Positions 16,980 through 26,623 of a stretch of DNA of 64,000 nucleotides are shown here, in pieces. The notes below the pieces were generated by a model. That model did no database searches. It saw only the letters and a program-made list of their open reading frames with translations, and was not told the origin of the DNA. This DNA is from Bradyrhizobium australiense (GTDB lineage Bacteria; Pseudomonadota; Alphaproteobacteria; Rhizobiales; Xanthobacteraceae): contig NZ_JAAVLX010000012.1 in assembly GCF_013114825.1 (NCBI RefSeq), positions 124,001 to 188,000 on the forward strand. The letters are read 5' to 3'. A program made the translations under genes and the position numbers. Every line of letters starts with the position of its first letter. The first letter of the stretch is position 1.

Positions 16980-17966
16980 TCATAAAGCCAGGAGATGTTC
17001 GGAGGATTCATCAATCAAGATCAACCGACTAGGATCGTTCAAATCGAACTCAATAATGCGTGGCGCGAAGAGGCGGGCATAGCGCGTGAAGGCGCTAGTC
17101 GGTGGAAAGCGAATCACGGTATCGCATCGCCCGAGAAGATACATCTCGATGAGAGCGGAGATCCCGCCGTCGGCTCCCAGTGCCGCACTATGTAATGGCC
17201 CAGCCTGATCCGCCTGGAAGCGTTTTGGGATCGTGAAAAGATCGGGAAACACACCAGACAACTTGTGAAGCACCTGCGCGCTGTCCGTACACAGTAATAC
17301 CCTCACAGGTCCTCGATGAGATAGCGCTTTGGCTGTATCAATGGCAGTGCATACTTGCCGCAAGGCGAGCTCCGGATCCGCCCAGTAGGGCGTGTGCCCC
17401 ATTATATCTTCGCCGTTGCCGTGCCGAACATGAACCCCGATTATGCTGCGCCCTTCAAAGTGCTCTTGATATAGGGCGTCAATCCGAGCTTGAATTTCAG
17501 GCCTCGGTTTGATGCTCCGAAATATCTGTCGTTCGGCATCCTGATCGCAACGCCACATCAAACAAGCATCGCACACCACGGTGTTGGCTTCACTATCATA
17601 TTCGGCTTGGAAAAGCTCACTCAGCTCGTCACGTTCTCGGAAAATCTGTTCATCTGGGCGGTAAACGCAGTCGATCGATGGCTGATTCCACCATGACGGG
17701 AAGAAAGGCCCCGGGAATGAGAGCTGGTTGATCTTGTCATCGCAGATAACCCGTACGCCAGCGATGTCTTGAATTGGCTCGAAGAACACCGGAAAGGCGT
17801 TCGTGAAGGGTTGATCAAGATAACAGGAACCACGCCAATCAATGGCTAGAGTACGCCCCGTCCGCTGCGCATAGCGCCAGGCTGACGCCAGTGACCACAG
17901 GCAATCACCGAAACCAGTACGTCGTCGCGAAACAACGAACCGGTCGTTCATCGAGCCAACAAGCAT
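16980..17966 (-). CDS. nodZ: NodZ, alpha-1,6-fucosyltransferase for Nod factors
   Basis: 328 aa. NodZ transfers L-fucose from GDP-fucose to the reducing-end GlcNAc of the Nod factor. The N-terminus (RFVVSRRRTGFGDCLWSLAS) and the GDP-fucose-binding motif IIGVHVRHGNGEDIMGH (near 175-191) are those of NodZ, as is the C-terminal RFPPTSAFTRYARLF. ATG 17964-17966 has GAGGAA five bases before it; the internal ATG five codons later lacks an RBS. It follows nolO by 400 bp without an obvious nod box, so it may have its own promoter, as reported for B. japonicum. Confidence 0.96.
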   Translation of the reverse strand: MLVGSMNDRFVVSRRRTGFGDCLWSLASAWRYAQRTGRTLAIDWRGSCYLDQPFTNAFPVFFEPIQDIAGVRVICDDKINQLSFPGPFFPSWWNQPSIDCVYRPDEQIFRERDELSELFQAEYDSEANTVVCDACLMWRCDQDAERQIFRSIKPRPEIQARIDALYQEHFEGRSIIGVHVRHGNGEDIMGHTPYWADPELALRQVCTAIDTAKALSHRGPVRVLLCTDSAQVLHKLSGVFPDLFTIPKRFQADQAGPLHSAALGADGGISALIEMYLLGRCDTVIRFPPTSAFTRYARLFAPRIIEFDLNDPSRLILIDESSEHLLAL

Positions 17967-18363
17967 TTGTGTTCCTCGTTAAGGGAATACCGCCCGAGAT
18001 AAGGACGCTACGGAAACTCTACGTATGGCCTCGCACGATGCTGTCGTCAGCGATCGTGATGTTAGCCAATTTGGCTGGTAGAACTTCATATGCCACTGCC
18101 ATGGAGGAGCCGCGCGAAAATGTTGCCGCCGACATGCTTGATTTCAGCCCTATTCCCCTTATTGCAACAGCTCTTCGAAGCACTTTCCGGCATGTACCAT
18201 GTCGAACAGAATTTCTGCTGCTGGTGGCGCTTGCCGTCCTGAGCTGCTGCTGTGGCGCAGCGCCCAGACTACAAGCATGAGCCCAGCTACCGGATATGCC
18301 GCACTCAGGGGCCCAGCTGCCCCCCGCATTTGGAGACATGCACACGGCCATATTCATGTCCCG
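17967..18363. other. nolO-nodZ intergenic region
   Basis: 397 bp. The minus-strand frame across most of it (18019-18357) has no motif or good RBS. No nod box and no clear -24/-12 element. The nodZ promoter should be here. Confidence 0.45.
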
Positions 18364-20409
18364 TTATGCTTTCTCCAGCATTTGATCACAGTCTTGATGC
18401 GCGCGAGCAGCATGTGAAGGATGCAGCCGAATGCGGCGCTGCTCCCATAATCCCCGCAGTTCCTTCACGAGAGCTTCACGCCTAGCCCGATCGAAAGTAA
18501 TTGTATCCAGGAGATCCCCAAGCACGGCTTCGCCCTCGATCTGCATCAGTAGATCGAACGCATCCTGTGAAATACGCACACTGTCACCGCTGGAGTGGCC
18601 GGTGCGGATTTCGCACACAGTCTCCTGGCGATCTGGCCCTGTGTAAGCGCGGACTCGATAGAGGCGTGCATAAGGTGGCAATGAAACCGCGAGCGCAGTC
18701 CAATCCTCCAACGTCGCCGCGCGCTTTTTGACGAGGAACGGCCCGACCACAAGTCCATCCAACTCTGTCGTCAGAAATGTGGTAATCGCATCTGCAACCG
18801 AATCCACGATCGGCTCGGCATTGTTGTTAAAGGACGTATTGAGCAGAACTGGGATGCCCGTCCGCTTCTTGAACGAATTAATAACCTCCCAGTAGGCGGG
18901 ATTTGTCTTGCGCGATACTGTTTGCAGTCGCGCAGTGCCGTCGACGTGCGTTATAGCACCGAGCACGCTTTGCTTGGAGTCGCGCACGCGAACCACAAAG
19001 TTCATAAAGGGAAATTCGCGCGTACCGTCGGCGAGGTCGAAAAATTCGCTCGCATCTTCCTCCAGCACTGATGGCGCGAACGGTCGATAGCCTTCGCGCT
19101 TCTTTACCATCGCGTTGATCCGGTCCTTGTTTGCGGCAGGCCGAGGATCGGCAAGAATGCTGCGATTGCCAAGCGCACGTGGCCCGAACTCCGAACGACC
19201 CTGCACCCACCCGATCACGGCGCCATTAGCCATCCAGTCGGCTGCGCAACTTGCCACGTCGTCACTGCGTTCGACGTCAAGGTGTCCACCCCATGCATCC
19301 AGTTCCTGCTGCACGGCGCGCTCGCTTCCGAGATCAGGACCCCAGTAGACCTCCTGCAGCCGCTCACGTGGCGCGGGCCGGCCCAGCTCGTTAGACATCA
19401 TTAGTGCAGCGCCTAATGCGCAGCCAGCGTCATGCGCCGCGGGTTGCACGAAGATATCTTCGAAAAGCCCTGAATACAAGAGCTTACCGTTCATGGTGCA
19501 GTTGTGGGCGACCCCTCCAGCCAGGCACAACCGCTTCTTACCGGTAGCCTCGCGATGATGCCGGAGAATGTGAAACACGATCCGCTCCAAGGCTTCCTGC
19601 AATGAAGCACTCACATCTCGATGCTGCTGCGTGAATGGCATTCCCTTTCGCCGGACCTGGATGCGCCGGCGCAGCGTCGGACCGATTCGGTCGAGATAGA
19701 CGCGGTAGCCACCGTTATCTAAAAGTTCATAGAACTGCTCGAAGAGCTCACGATGGGGAGCCGGATCCCCGTAGGGGGCAAGCCCCATGACCTTGTACTC
19801 ATCGAATAACCCGTAGCCGAGATAGCGGATCGTCTCCAGATAGAACAGCCCTAGAGAATTATTCTCTGGGAAGGTCGCAAGTTGCGTAACTTCGGTGCCA
19901 GATCCTACCGCCAAGAGGCCGGAGAGAAAATCACCACCGCCATCGATCGCGAGGATTAGACTTTGCTCGAAGCCCGACATCGCAAAGGCGCTTACGGCGT
20001 GCGCCTGATGGTGACTTACGAAAGAGACACGCGACGGATCGACCTCGGTACCAAACTCCTGCGCTAGTAAGCCACGCATCAACAGTTTCGCATCCAAAGG
20101 AATGGAGAGATCCGGCTGGGACCCGAACAGGCCTTCGAGCATAGCGTTGCAATAGGCCTCAGTCGCGTAGAACGCGATATGATCGATGTCGCTGAGCTGA
20201 ACCCCTGCGGCTGCAAGGCAGTACTGAATCGAACGGCTTGGAAACTTGTTGGAGTGCTTGATCCGATTGAGGCGCTCCTCTTCGACGGCCGCTATCACAC
20301 GTCCGTCCCGGACGAGCACCGCAGCGCCATCGTGCAGAAATGTGTTTGAAAGCTCACGTGTATTTTCATAGACTTTGTCTAGCCCGCCGCTCACTCCTAG
20401 ACACAACAT
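18364..20409 (-). CDS. nolO: NolO, Nod-factor 3(4)-O-carbamoyltransferase
   Basis: 681 aa. Carbamoyltransferase of the NodU/CmcH family: the ASKHA-type nucleotide-binding N-terminal part shows FVSHHQAHAVSAF and LILAIDGGGDF, and the YrdC-like part shows WVQGRSEFGPRALGNRSIL and NTSFN. It adds carbamoyl groups to O-3/O-4 of the non-reducing GlcNAc. An upstream in-frame ATG at 20421 exists, but ATG 20409 has GGAG at the right distance and starts MLCLGVSGG as in the family. It is the last gene of the nodK-to-nolO operon, 94 bp after nodJ. The nolMN genes of B. japonicum are absent. Confidence 0.95.
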   Translation of the reverse strand: MLCLGVSGGLDKVYENTRELSNTFLHDGAAVLVRDGRVIAAVEEERLNRIKHSNKFPSRSIQYCLAAAGVQLSDIDHIAFYATEAYCNAMLEGLFGSQPDLSIPLDAKLLMRGLLAQEFGTEVDPSRVSFVSHHQAHAVSAFAMSGFEQSLILAIDGGGDFLSGLLAVGSGTEVTQLATFPENNSLGLFYLETIRYLGYGLFDEYKVMGLAPYGDPAPHRELFEQFYELLDNGGYRVYLDRIGPTLRRRIQVRRKGMPFTQQHRDVSASLQEALERIVFHILRHHREATGKKRLCLAGGVAHNCTMNGKLLYSGLFEDIFVQPAAHDAGCALGAALMMSNELGRPAPRERLQEVYWGPDLGSERAVQQELDAWGGHLDVERSDDVASCAADWMANGAVIGWVQGRSEFGPRALGNRSILADPRPAANKDRINAMVKKREGYRPFAPSVLEEDASEFFDLADGTREFPFMNFVVRVRDSKQSVLGAITHVDGTARLQTVSRKTNPAYWEVINSFKKRTGIPVLLNTSFNNNAEPIVDSVADAITTFLTTELDGLVVGPFLVKKRAATLEDWTALAVSLPPYARLYRVRAYTGPDRQETVCEIRTGHSSGDSVRISQDAFDLLMQIEGEAVLGDLLDTITFDRARREALVKELRGLWEQRRIRLHPSHAARAHQDCDQMLEKA

Positions 20410-20503
20410 CTCATTCTCCATTTATCGTAACACGAAGCCCAATTGACCTGCCGAATTCGCGGTACTGCATCGTGTATCGCGATCGCTTCTGCGGAATGTA
20501 GCG

Positions 20504-21292
20504 TTAACGCATCAGTCGCCGGCGAAGCAGCGCGATCGAGAGGAAGAATGGCAGCACCGCGTACATGCACAGTGCACCGATATGCAGGCCGATGCCGCCG
20601 GTCGGGAGCCCAAGCATCACTGGGCGGATGAGGTCGACCGAATGTGCCAGCGGCAATAAGCCCGCCACGCGCTGAAATGCGCTGGGCATCTGGCTCACCG
20701 GAAAGACTGCGCCGCACAGGAACACCATGGGTGTGACGACCAGCGTCTGGTAAAACACGAAGTAATCGTAGCTGGACGCAAGGGATACGACGACCATCGC
20801 TAGGCTCGCGAAGACGAAGCCAGTGATTGCGATTGCTGGTATCGAATAGATGATGGATGCCCACGCTGCGTAGCCCAGGGTCACGGCAACCACTGCTATT
20901 GCCGTTCCTGCCAGAACGGCTTTGGTGGCTGCCCAGGCCAATTCACCGAGAACGATGTCGCCGAGCGTGAGCTGTGTGCACAAGATTGCTTCCCAAGTGC
21001 GCTGAGCACGCATGCGGGCGAACGCCGCATACATTGTTTCGAAGGTGGCGGCGGTCATGGCGCTAGTCGCGACCATCCCACCAGCCAGAAACGCGATGTA
21101 TGAGGTGCCGTCAATGAGCCCCACAATTATTCCAAGGCCAAAGCCGAGGCCAAACAGATTAGTCATGGGATCGGCGAGATTCCCGAGAACCGATGCAAGC
21201 GCGACTTTCCTCCACGCCAGAAAATTCCGACGCCATACAGCGACCCAGTTGTACGCGTTCGCGGGCATGACGGCAGCGTAACCTTCACGCAT
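20504..21292 (-). CDS. nodJ: NodJ, ABC-2 type membrane protein for Nod-factor export
   Basis: 262 aa with six hydrophobic segments of the ABC-2 permease family. NodJ forms with NodI the inner-membrane exporter of lipo-chitooligosaccharides. The N-terminus (NAYNWVAVWRRNFLAW) and the central Gly-rich GLGFGLG segment are typical. The ATG lies 1 bp from the nodI stop region with GGAGAG in front. It is followed by a short gap and nolO. Confidence 0.96.
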   Translation of the reverse strand: MREGYAAVMPANAYNWVAVWRRNFLAWRKVALASVLGNLADPMTNLFGLGFGLGIIVGLIDGTSYIAFLAGGMVATSAMTAATFETMYAAFARMRAQRTWEAILCTQLTLGDIVLGELAWAATKAVLAGTAIAVVAVTLGYAAWASIIYSIPAIAITGFVFASLAMVVVSLASSYDYFVFYQTLVVTPMVFLCGAVFPVSQMPSAFQRVAGLLPLAHSVDLIRPVMLGLPTGGIGLHIGALCMYAVLPFFLSIALLRRRLMR

Positions 21293-21295
21293 CGT

Positions 21296-22210
21296 TCATC
21301 TCTCCATTTCCCGCCCGGTCAGCCGCAAAAAGACATCCTCGAGATTCGCAGGACGCTGCAGAAGGCGTAGACCTACGCGCCCGCGCAGCTGCACGAGTAC
21401 CTGCTCGGGATCTGGCGCATAGCAAAAAAGCGTCTCGCCGCTCACTTCAATATGCCGCGCATACGGCCGGATCAGAGAAGATAGCTCGTGCGGATTGCCG
21501 CCATAGATCTCGATCACTTGGCAGCCGATCTGCTCATCGATCAACGCGCGAGGCTCGCCTTCTGCGATCTTGCGTCCTGCCTCAAGCACGCACAGCCGAT
21601 CGCACAACCGCTCGGCCTCTTCCATGAAGTGGGTGGTCAAAAGAATGGTCTTGCCTCGCGCCAGCAGCAATCGCAGGCGTTCCCAGATTAGGTGGCGCGC
21701 GTGCGGATCTAGACCGGTGGTAGGCTCGTCCATCACCAGCAAATGCGGGTCGTTGATCAGCGCACGCGCCAGCGTCAGCCGCCGCTTCATGCCGCCGGAT
21801 AGTTCGGCGACGCGAGCATCCGCCTTGCTCTCCAGGCGAGCGAACTCGAGCAGTGCTGGCAAAACTGCTTCGACCTCGCGGGCGCTCATGTTGAAGTAGC
21901 GCCCAAATACCAGCAGGTTCTCGCGGACGGTGAATTCCAGTTCGAGGTTATCGAACTGCGGCACCACGCCGATGCGCGCGCGTGCCAGGCGAGCACGCGC
22001 CGGTACGGGCTCGCCGAGCACGGTCATCTTGCCGGTGTCTGGCGCTACCATGCCGAGAACCATACGTGCAATCGTGCTTTTGCCCGCCCCGTTTGGTCCG
22101 AGGAGGCCAAAGCACTCTCCCGACGCGACAGCAAAGGACAGCCCGTCGACGACGATTTTGTCGCCGTATGACTTCCTTACGCAGCTAAGGTCGATTGCTA
22201 CGGTGGACAT
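21296..22210 (-). CDS. nodI: NodI, ABC transporter ATPase for Nod-factor export
   Basis: 304 aa. Walker A GLLGPNGAGKSTIA (about 35-48), signature LSGGMKRRL (about 143-151), Walker B LLVMDEPTTGLDP (about 162-174). NodI energises export of Nod factors through NodJ. The start ATG is 9 bp after the nodU stop. Length is that of the family. Confidence 0.97.
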   Translation of the reverse strand: MSTVAIDLSCVRKSYGDKIVVDGLSFAVASGECFGLLGPNGAGKSTIARMVLGMVAPDTGKMTVLGEPVPARARLARARIGVVPQFDNLELEFTVRENLLVFGRYFNMSAREVEAVLPALLEFARLESKADARVAELSGGMKRRLTLARALINDPHLLVMDEPTTGLDPHARHLIWERLRLLLARGKTILLTTHFMEEAERLCDRLCVLEAGRKIAEGEPRALIDEQIGCQVIEIYGGNPHELSSLIRPYARHIEVSGETLFCYAPDPEQVLVQLRGRVGLRLLQRPANLEDVFLRLTGREMER

Positions 22211-22219
22211 ATGTTGATC

Positions 22220-23929
22220 TTAGACTGAAAGAAGGCGTTCGGCCGGCGATCGTTCACTTACGACCGTTTTGGTCCATAGCAGGCCGTCGCACCATACGTG
22301 TTCAACGCGTCCCCACTGGCAGGCTGCTGCGGCATCCGGAAAAAATCCACGTCCATGGTGGTTGGCACTTGTATTGCAAAGCAGCGGAATGCCCGTGAGC
22401 TCTTCATATTCGACGAGGAGCTCCGCGATTTTGTGCGGAGAGGTTCTGGGAACGGTCTGCAGTCGCGCAGATCCGTCGAGATGCATAATAGCGGGGACTT
22501 TGTTCCACCATTCTGCCCGCGTCTGGTGATCGAAAAGCATGTAAGGATCCGGCGTTCCGGGGCTGAAAATCTCCGGCGCACGATCCTCCAGGCATATCGG
22601 CGCGACTGGCCGAAAGAGTTCGCGGAGCTTGATGTCGTTGAGATGATCCTTCATTGCCGGCGAAGTCGCGGCTGCGAGAATGCTTCTGCCACCCAATGCT
22701 CGTGGTCCGAGCTCCGCCCGACCGGCGAGGAAAACCACTGGCTTGTTGCTCGCGAGGATGGTCGCAAGTTCACGCATACTGCATGGCGCAGCGTTCCATT
22801 CGGACGACACATCGCTGGGTCTCAGTGCCGGGCCACTGTAGACCGACCATTGCAGCGGCACGAAGCCCTTGGCCGCCGCCATTGCGGAGCAAGCGGCACC
22901 GATGGCCGAGCCGCTATCATTCGGAAAGGGCGGCACCCAGACATCATCGAACAGGCCGGTCGCACGTAGTGCACTGTTCCATTTGATATTGAGACCGCAG
23001 CCTCCGGCTATGCACAAATTGCGCGGCCCCGGAAAACACGAATGCCGCTCCAAAGCAATCGCCATTTGGCGGATAAGGAGACGCTCGAGGAAACAATGAA
23101 ACGATGCAAGTACATCTTCGGGCAGCTTATCTTTCAATCGGAGCTCGCTCGCGTCGAAGAAGTCGTGCATAGCCTCAAGTGAGGCCTCCTCGCTATTGAC
23201 CTCCGCACGATGATGACGAGCATGCTCCGTGTCGCCCGCAAAGCGCTCCTCGTAGAGCTCCTGAAATACAGCCACGATGCCTTCATCAACAGAACCGAGT
23301 GCGATATAGGCCATTAGCTTGCCGGCAAGACCAAGGTCCCAGCTAGTACGGCTCGCCTGCCTATAAGGTCCGAAGTGATGGCCCGCGACAGCATAAGCAT
23401 GGCCTATGATCGGAAACAGGCATTCGATGAAGTGCGCGCCGCGGGGTTCTACGTAGTAGAGACGTGGAAAGATGCAGCCGTCCCATACCAGGCAGAAGGC
23501 GGGTTGTCCGGCTTTAGCAAAAGGGCTTGTGCAGTATGCGGAGGCCACATGACCTGTCACGTGCGGATAGCTTTTATAAGGAAAGACCTGGCCGTCGAGC
23601 ATCAGGTTAAAGCCGTCGCGCGAAGTGAGAAGGCCGTGGGGATTCCGTTCAACATACGGCGCCCCTTTGAGAGTGATAGGGGTCACGCCGCTGAGGACTT
23701 GGAATTGCGACTCGACCTGCCCGTCCCAGCCGTCGATGACGAACTGATCAACATCCTGCGGATCCAGACCATGCTCCGCCAAAGCCACAACAACTGCGTC
23801 AAGATTGTCGATGGTTTGATACCGCGGATTGTTGCTCCGTTTCTCCTGCTCGACGCAAAAGACCAGCCGTCCGTCTTCCACAAGAGCAATCGCCCCGTCA
23901 TGCGTCAGCTTGATGCCGCAGATACGCAT
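22220..23929 (-). CDS. nodU: NodU, Nod-factor 6-O-carbamoyltransferase
   Basis: 569 aa. Carbamoyltransferase related to NolO; it begins MRICGIKLTHDGAIALVEDG and has FLAGRAELGPRALGGRSIL and NTSAN in the C-terminal part. It carbamoylates O-6 of the non-reducing GlcNAc. GAGGAGAC stands five bases before the ATG. The start is 9 bp after nodS. All motifs are intact. Confidence 0.96.
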   Translation of the reverse strand: MRICGIKLTHDGAIALVEDGRLVFCVEQEKRSNNPRYQTIDNLDAVVVALAEHGLDPQDVDQFVIDGWDGQVESQFQVLSGVTPITLKGAPYVERNPHGLLTSRDGFNLMLDGQVFPYKSYPHVTGHVASAYCTSPFAKAGQPAFCLVWDGCIFPRLYYVEPRGAHFIECLFPIIGHAYAVAGHHFGPYRQASRTSWDLGLAGKLMAYIALGSVDEGIVAVFQELYEERFAGDTEHARHHRAEVNSEEASLEAMHDFFDASELRLKDKLPEDVLASFHCFLERLLIRQMAIALERHSCFPGPRNLCIAGGCGLNIKWNSALRATGLFDDVWVPPFPNDSGSAIGAACSAMAAAKGFVPLQWSVYSGPALRPSDVSSEWNAAPCSMRELATILASNKPVVFLAGRAELGPRALGGRSILAAATSPAMKDHLNDIKLRELFRPVAPICLEDRAPEIFSPGTPDPYMLFDHQTRAEWWNKVPAIMHLDGSARLQTVPRTSPHKIAELLVEYEELTGIPLLCNTSANHHGRGFFPDAAAACQWGRVEHVWCDGLLWTKTVVSERSPAERLLSV

Positions 23930-23938
23930 AGTGTCTCC

Positions 23939-24562
23939 TCAGCAATTGGATTTAATGGACACTCGAACTGGATTCCGAAAGTAGACGAGCAAGCAGTCTT
24001 CGTTAACCGACTGACCCTGGCACTGAACGCGCTCGACCTCGATCAACGTTTCATTGAGCATGGTGATGACCGACTCGGCACCAGCAACGTGCCCCCAACG
24101 CCTGCAGGCGGCATCACGCGCCGATCCAAAGAGCAGATGCCCACCTGGCGCAAGCATCTGCACCAGATTGCGGATGGCCGCGCGGATCTCAGTCATGTCT
24201 TCGAGGTAATAGAGAACTTCCGCCACGACGATCAGATCAAACAATTCTGGGGTCGAGAACTCTTGGATATCGGAAGCTATCCACGTGATGTGCGACCACC
24301 TCTTCGTCCGTTGGCACGCTCGACCGATCGCTCGCGGCATAACATCGACCACCGTGAGCCGTTCACAGTGGGGTGCCAGCTTTTCTGTGAATGCGCCGGC
24401 TGCGCACCCGACTTCGAGAGCATGTGTAATAACTCCTTGGGAAAGCGACAGCCGGAGCATTTGAGTGTGACGCTCCCGCTCGAACGGATTACCGTCGAGC
24501 CGCCACGGATCGTCGCTCGCCAATTCGAGGTCTAACGATTGATATTTCTTGTTCTGGCTCAC
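23939..24562 (-). CDS. nodS: NodS, SAM-dependent Nod-factor N-methyltransferase
   Basis: 207 aa. SAM-binding motif I ALEVGCAAGAFTEKLA (about 44-59), with VVDVMP and DLIVVAEVLYYL following. It methylates the free amine of the chitooligosaccharide made by NodB. An ORF extends to 24607 and overlaps nodC, but GTG 24560-24562 gives the sequence SQNKKYQSL that aligns with the B. japonicum NodS start; its RBS is weak, so the start is uncertain by 15 codons. If the upstream start is used it overlaps nodC by 16 bp. Confidence 0.94.
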   Translation of the reverse strand: MSQNKKYQSLDLELASDDPWRLDGNPFERERHTQMLRLSLSQGVITHALEVGCAAGAFTEKLAPHCERLTVVDVMPRAIGRACQRTKRWSHITWIASDIQEFSTPELFDLIVVAEVLYYLEDMTEIRAAIRNLVQMLAPGGHLLFGSARDAACRRWGHVAGAESVITMLNETLIEVERVQCQGQSVNEDCLLVYFRNPVRVSIKSNC

Positions 24563-24591
24563 GACTTTTGCACCCAGCGTAACGTTCAAGG

Positions 24592-25947
24592 TCACTTGCC
24601 GCTGCAAATACTGTTCGACGACACGAACCTCGAAGAACAGTGCGAAAGATCCGTCCTGGGAACTGACCCAGCAATGACCGGACCTCCTTTAGCGCTTGGT
24701 CCTGCGACCGGCTTTGGGATGACGACCTGTCTTTCGCTCTCGTTTGGTAACTTTGCAGCCTTGCGTGACAGCCAATCGCTATTGCTCAATGTACACAATG
24801 CATAGGCTTTCACGGGGAGTAAGAGAAAGATGTTGATGAGTGTGTGCAGAGAAAAGCCGAGAAATCGAAGTTCGCGAGCCCGAAACGCTGCGACGCTGCA
24901 GCGAACCATGGTCATTGATGCGATAATCAGTCCTGTCCACCACGGTATTGTGGCTGTGAGTGCGAGCTGCGCGAGCGCCGCTAGCGATGACACGGCGAGA
25001 AGCAGCGGGCCGAGATTCTGTCCGACTACATCTAGCGTGAGATAGCGATCAAGTTCGGGCAACAGGCGCAGCGCGAGGAAGGTGTCACGGAAAGTGCTCC
25101 GCGCCCAACGGAGTTGTTGGCGCAGATACGGCCCTAGTCTATCCGGAACCACTGTTGCCGCGACGGCGTCGGGAACGTACTCGGTTTGAAACCCTGCTTT
25201 CAACATGAGGATCGTGAGGTGGCGATCCTCGCCGAAGTCGCTTGGCTTTCCCCGAAAGAACTGCGTCTCGTACTGATCCAGCAGCAAAAGGAGCGCGGAA
25301 CGGCGGTACATGGCACATGGGCCGCAGCAGCACATAACGGCGCCGAAGCGAGCCTGTGCCGCGCGCTCCTCGTTGCAAGCCAACCAGTACTCCATGTCGA
25401 TCAGCCGGGTTAACCAGGTGTCGTTTCGGTTGCTCGCCGTCAACTGACCCATGGCCGCCCCGATCGCTGGATCCTGCATCTTTCGTGCAAGTTTCGTGAC
25501 TACATCGGCGGCGAGTACCGTGTCCGAATCGACGTTGAGCACCAAATCTCCAGACGACCCACGTATCGCCGCGATCTGCGCCTTCCGTTTTCCGACATTC
25601 TTGCCCAGCAGAATAAAGCTGAACCTCGGGTCGTCAGCGTAGGCGTCGTGAACGGGTGCTACAGCGTCGAGATTTCCGGAACCGTCGTCAACCACGTAGA
25701 CTTGCAGTTTCCCGGCGTAGTGTTGGCTTGCAATGGATCTCAGACACGCTGAGAGCGTGCGCGGGTCCTCGTTGAAGCAGGGGACGATGACGTCCACGCT
25801 CGGCAAAGCGCCGGAGACGGCCACGTCGTCCGAAGACGATGATACGTTTGTCGGCAGGGCATAAAGGACCTGCGCGCTTTTATAGAAAGTCGAGAGCAGC
25901 GCATACAACGAGATAGCGAATGTGCTGGTCGTGGCAAGAAGATTCAT
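24592..25947 (-). CDS. nodC: NodC, chitin oligosaccharide synthase
   Basis: 451 aa, an inner-membrane GT2 glycosyltransferase. N-terminal helix (MNLLATTSTFAISLYALL); the D-D-D and QxxRW motifs VDVIVPCFNED, NVDSDTV, FGEDRHL and QQLRW are all present. The C-terminus has three or four helices and a hydrophilic tail. It polymerises GlcNAc into the Nod-factor backbone. ATG 25945-25947 is 16 bp after nodB; the open frame upstream is nodB sequence. It is some 30 residues shorter at the C-terminus than the B. japonicum protein. Confidence 0.97.
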   Translation of the reverse strand: MNLLATTSTFAISLYALLSTFYKSAQVLYALPTNVSSSSDDVAVSGALPSVDVIVPCFNEDPRTLSACLRSIASQHYAGKLQVYVVDDGSGNLDAVAPVHDAYADDPRFSFILLGKNVGKRKAQIAAIRGSSGDLVLNVDSDTVLAADVVTKLARKMQDPAIGAAMGQLTASNRNDTWLTRLIDMEYWLACNEERAAQARFGAVMCCCGPCAMYRRSALLLLLDQYETQFFRGKPSDFGEDRHLTILMLKAGFQTEYVPDAVAATVVPDRLGPYLRQQLRWARSTFRDTFLALRLLPELDRYLTLDVVGQNLGPLLLAVSSLAALAQLALTATIPWWTGLIIASMTMVRCSVAAFRARELRFLGFSLHTLINIFLLLPVKAYALCTLSNSDWLSRKAAKLPNESERQVVIPKPVAGPSAKGGPVIAGSVPRTDLSHCSSRFVSSNSICSGK

Positions 25948-25963
25948 TGGCGTGTCTATTTGT

Positions 25964-26623
25964 TCAGTGAGGTTGAGGAAGCGAGCGGATTGAGAACCCG
26001 CGGCCATGCAAGGCTGGAATCAGGTGGGAAAGCGCCAAGACGGTCTGGTCGCGCACACGAGCATGAGTGGCCCGCCCCAACTCCTCGGGAGGACATCCAT
26101 CGTGCAAGAGCACGATTGCACCAGGCCGGACAGAGGCCAGCACAACGTCGACAATCGCGTTAACGCCGGGACGAGACCAGTCTCGCGGATCTACCGACCA
26201 GTGCAGGGCGGCCAGTCCAGCCCTCGCCGACGTGGTGAGCACCTCTTCGCTCCACATCCCATAAGGCGCACGCATGTGCCGCAGCGCGGCCTGGGGACAC
26301 GCCATTTTGATGACCCTGCTCGCCGCTAGTATTTCATATTGCACTTCGGTGAGTTCGCATCTGGACAGGTCCGGATGCGTCATCGTGTGGTTTGCGACCT
26401 CGTGCCCTTCTGCGATCATTCGTCGGATTAGTTTCGGCTGATCCGCCGCGTACGCGCCGATGACGAAGAACGTTGCGGGCACTCGGTGTTCCGCGAGCAC
26501 ATCCAGGACATCCGGAGTGCAGAGTGGATCGGGACCGTCGTCAAACGTCAGATAAACGCCGCGACTTTCAGTGCGGTCAGCGTATTCGCTGCGCACTTCG
26601 CATAAGCGGTCGAGGTATGTCAC
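25964..26623 (-). CDS. nodB: NodB, chitooligosaccharide deacetylase
   Basis: 219 aa, NodB-homology (carbohydrate esterase 4) fold. Motif 1 VYLTFDDGPD (about 23-32) with catalytic Asp; motif 2 HEVANHTMTHPDL (metal His pair); motif 3 RAPYGMWS; and the LLHDGCP motif near the end. It removes the acetyl group from the non-reducing GlcNAc. The ATG overlaps the nodA stop by 4 nt (26620-26623), so translation is coupled. Confidence 0.97.
   Translation of the reverse strand: MTYLDRLCEVRSEYADRTESRGVYLTFDDGPDPLCTPDVLDVLAEHRVPATFFVIGAYAADQPKLIRRMIAEGHEVANHTMTHPDLSRCELTEVQYEILAASRVIKMACPQAALRHMRAPYGMWSEEVLTTSARAGLAALHWSVDPRDWSRPGVNAIVDVVLASVRPGAIVLLHDGCPPEELGRATHARVRDQTVLALSHLIPALHGRGFSIRSLPQPH

Noticed and set aside
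23375..24535. 386-codon plus-strand frame opposite nodU/nodS
   Set aside because: Spans two real genes on the other strand; no family pattern.
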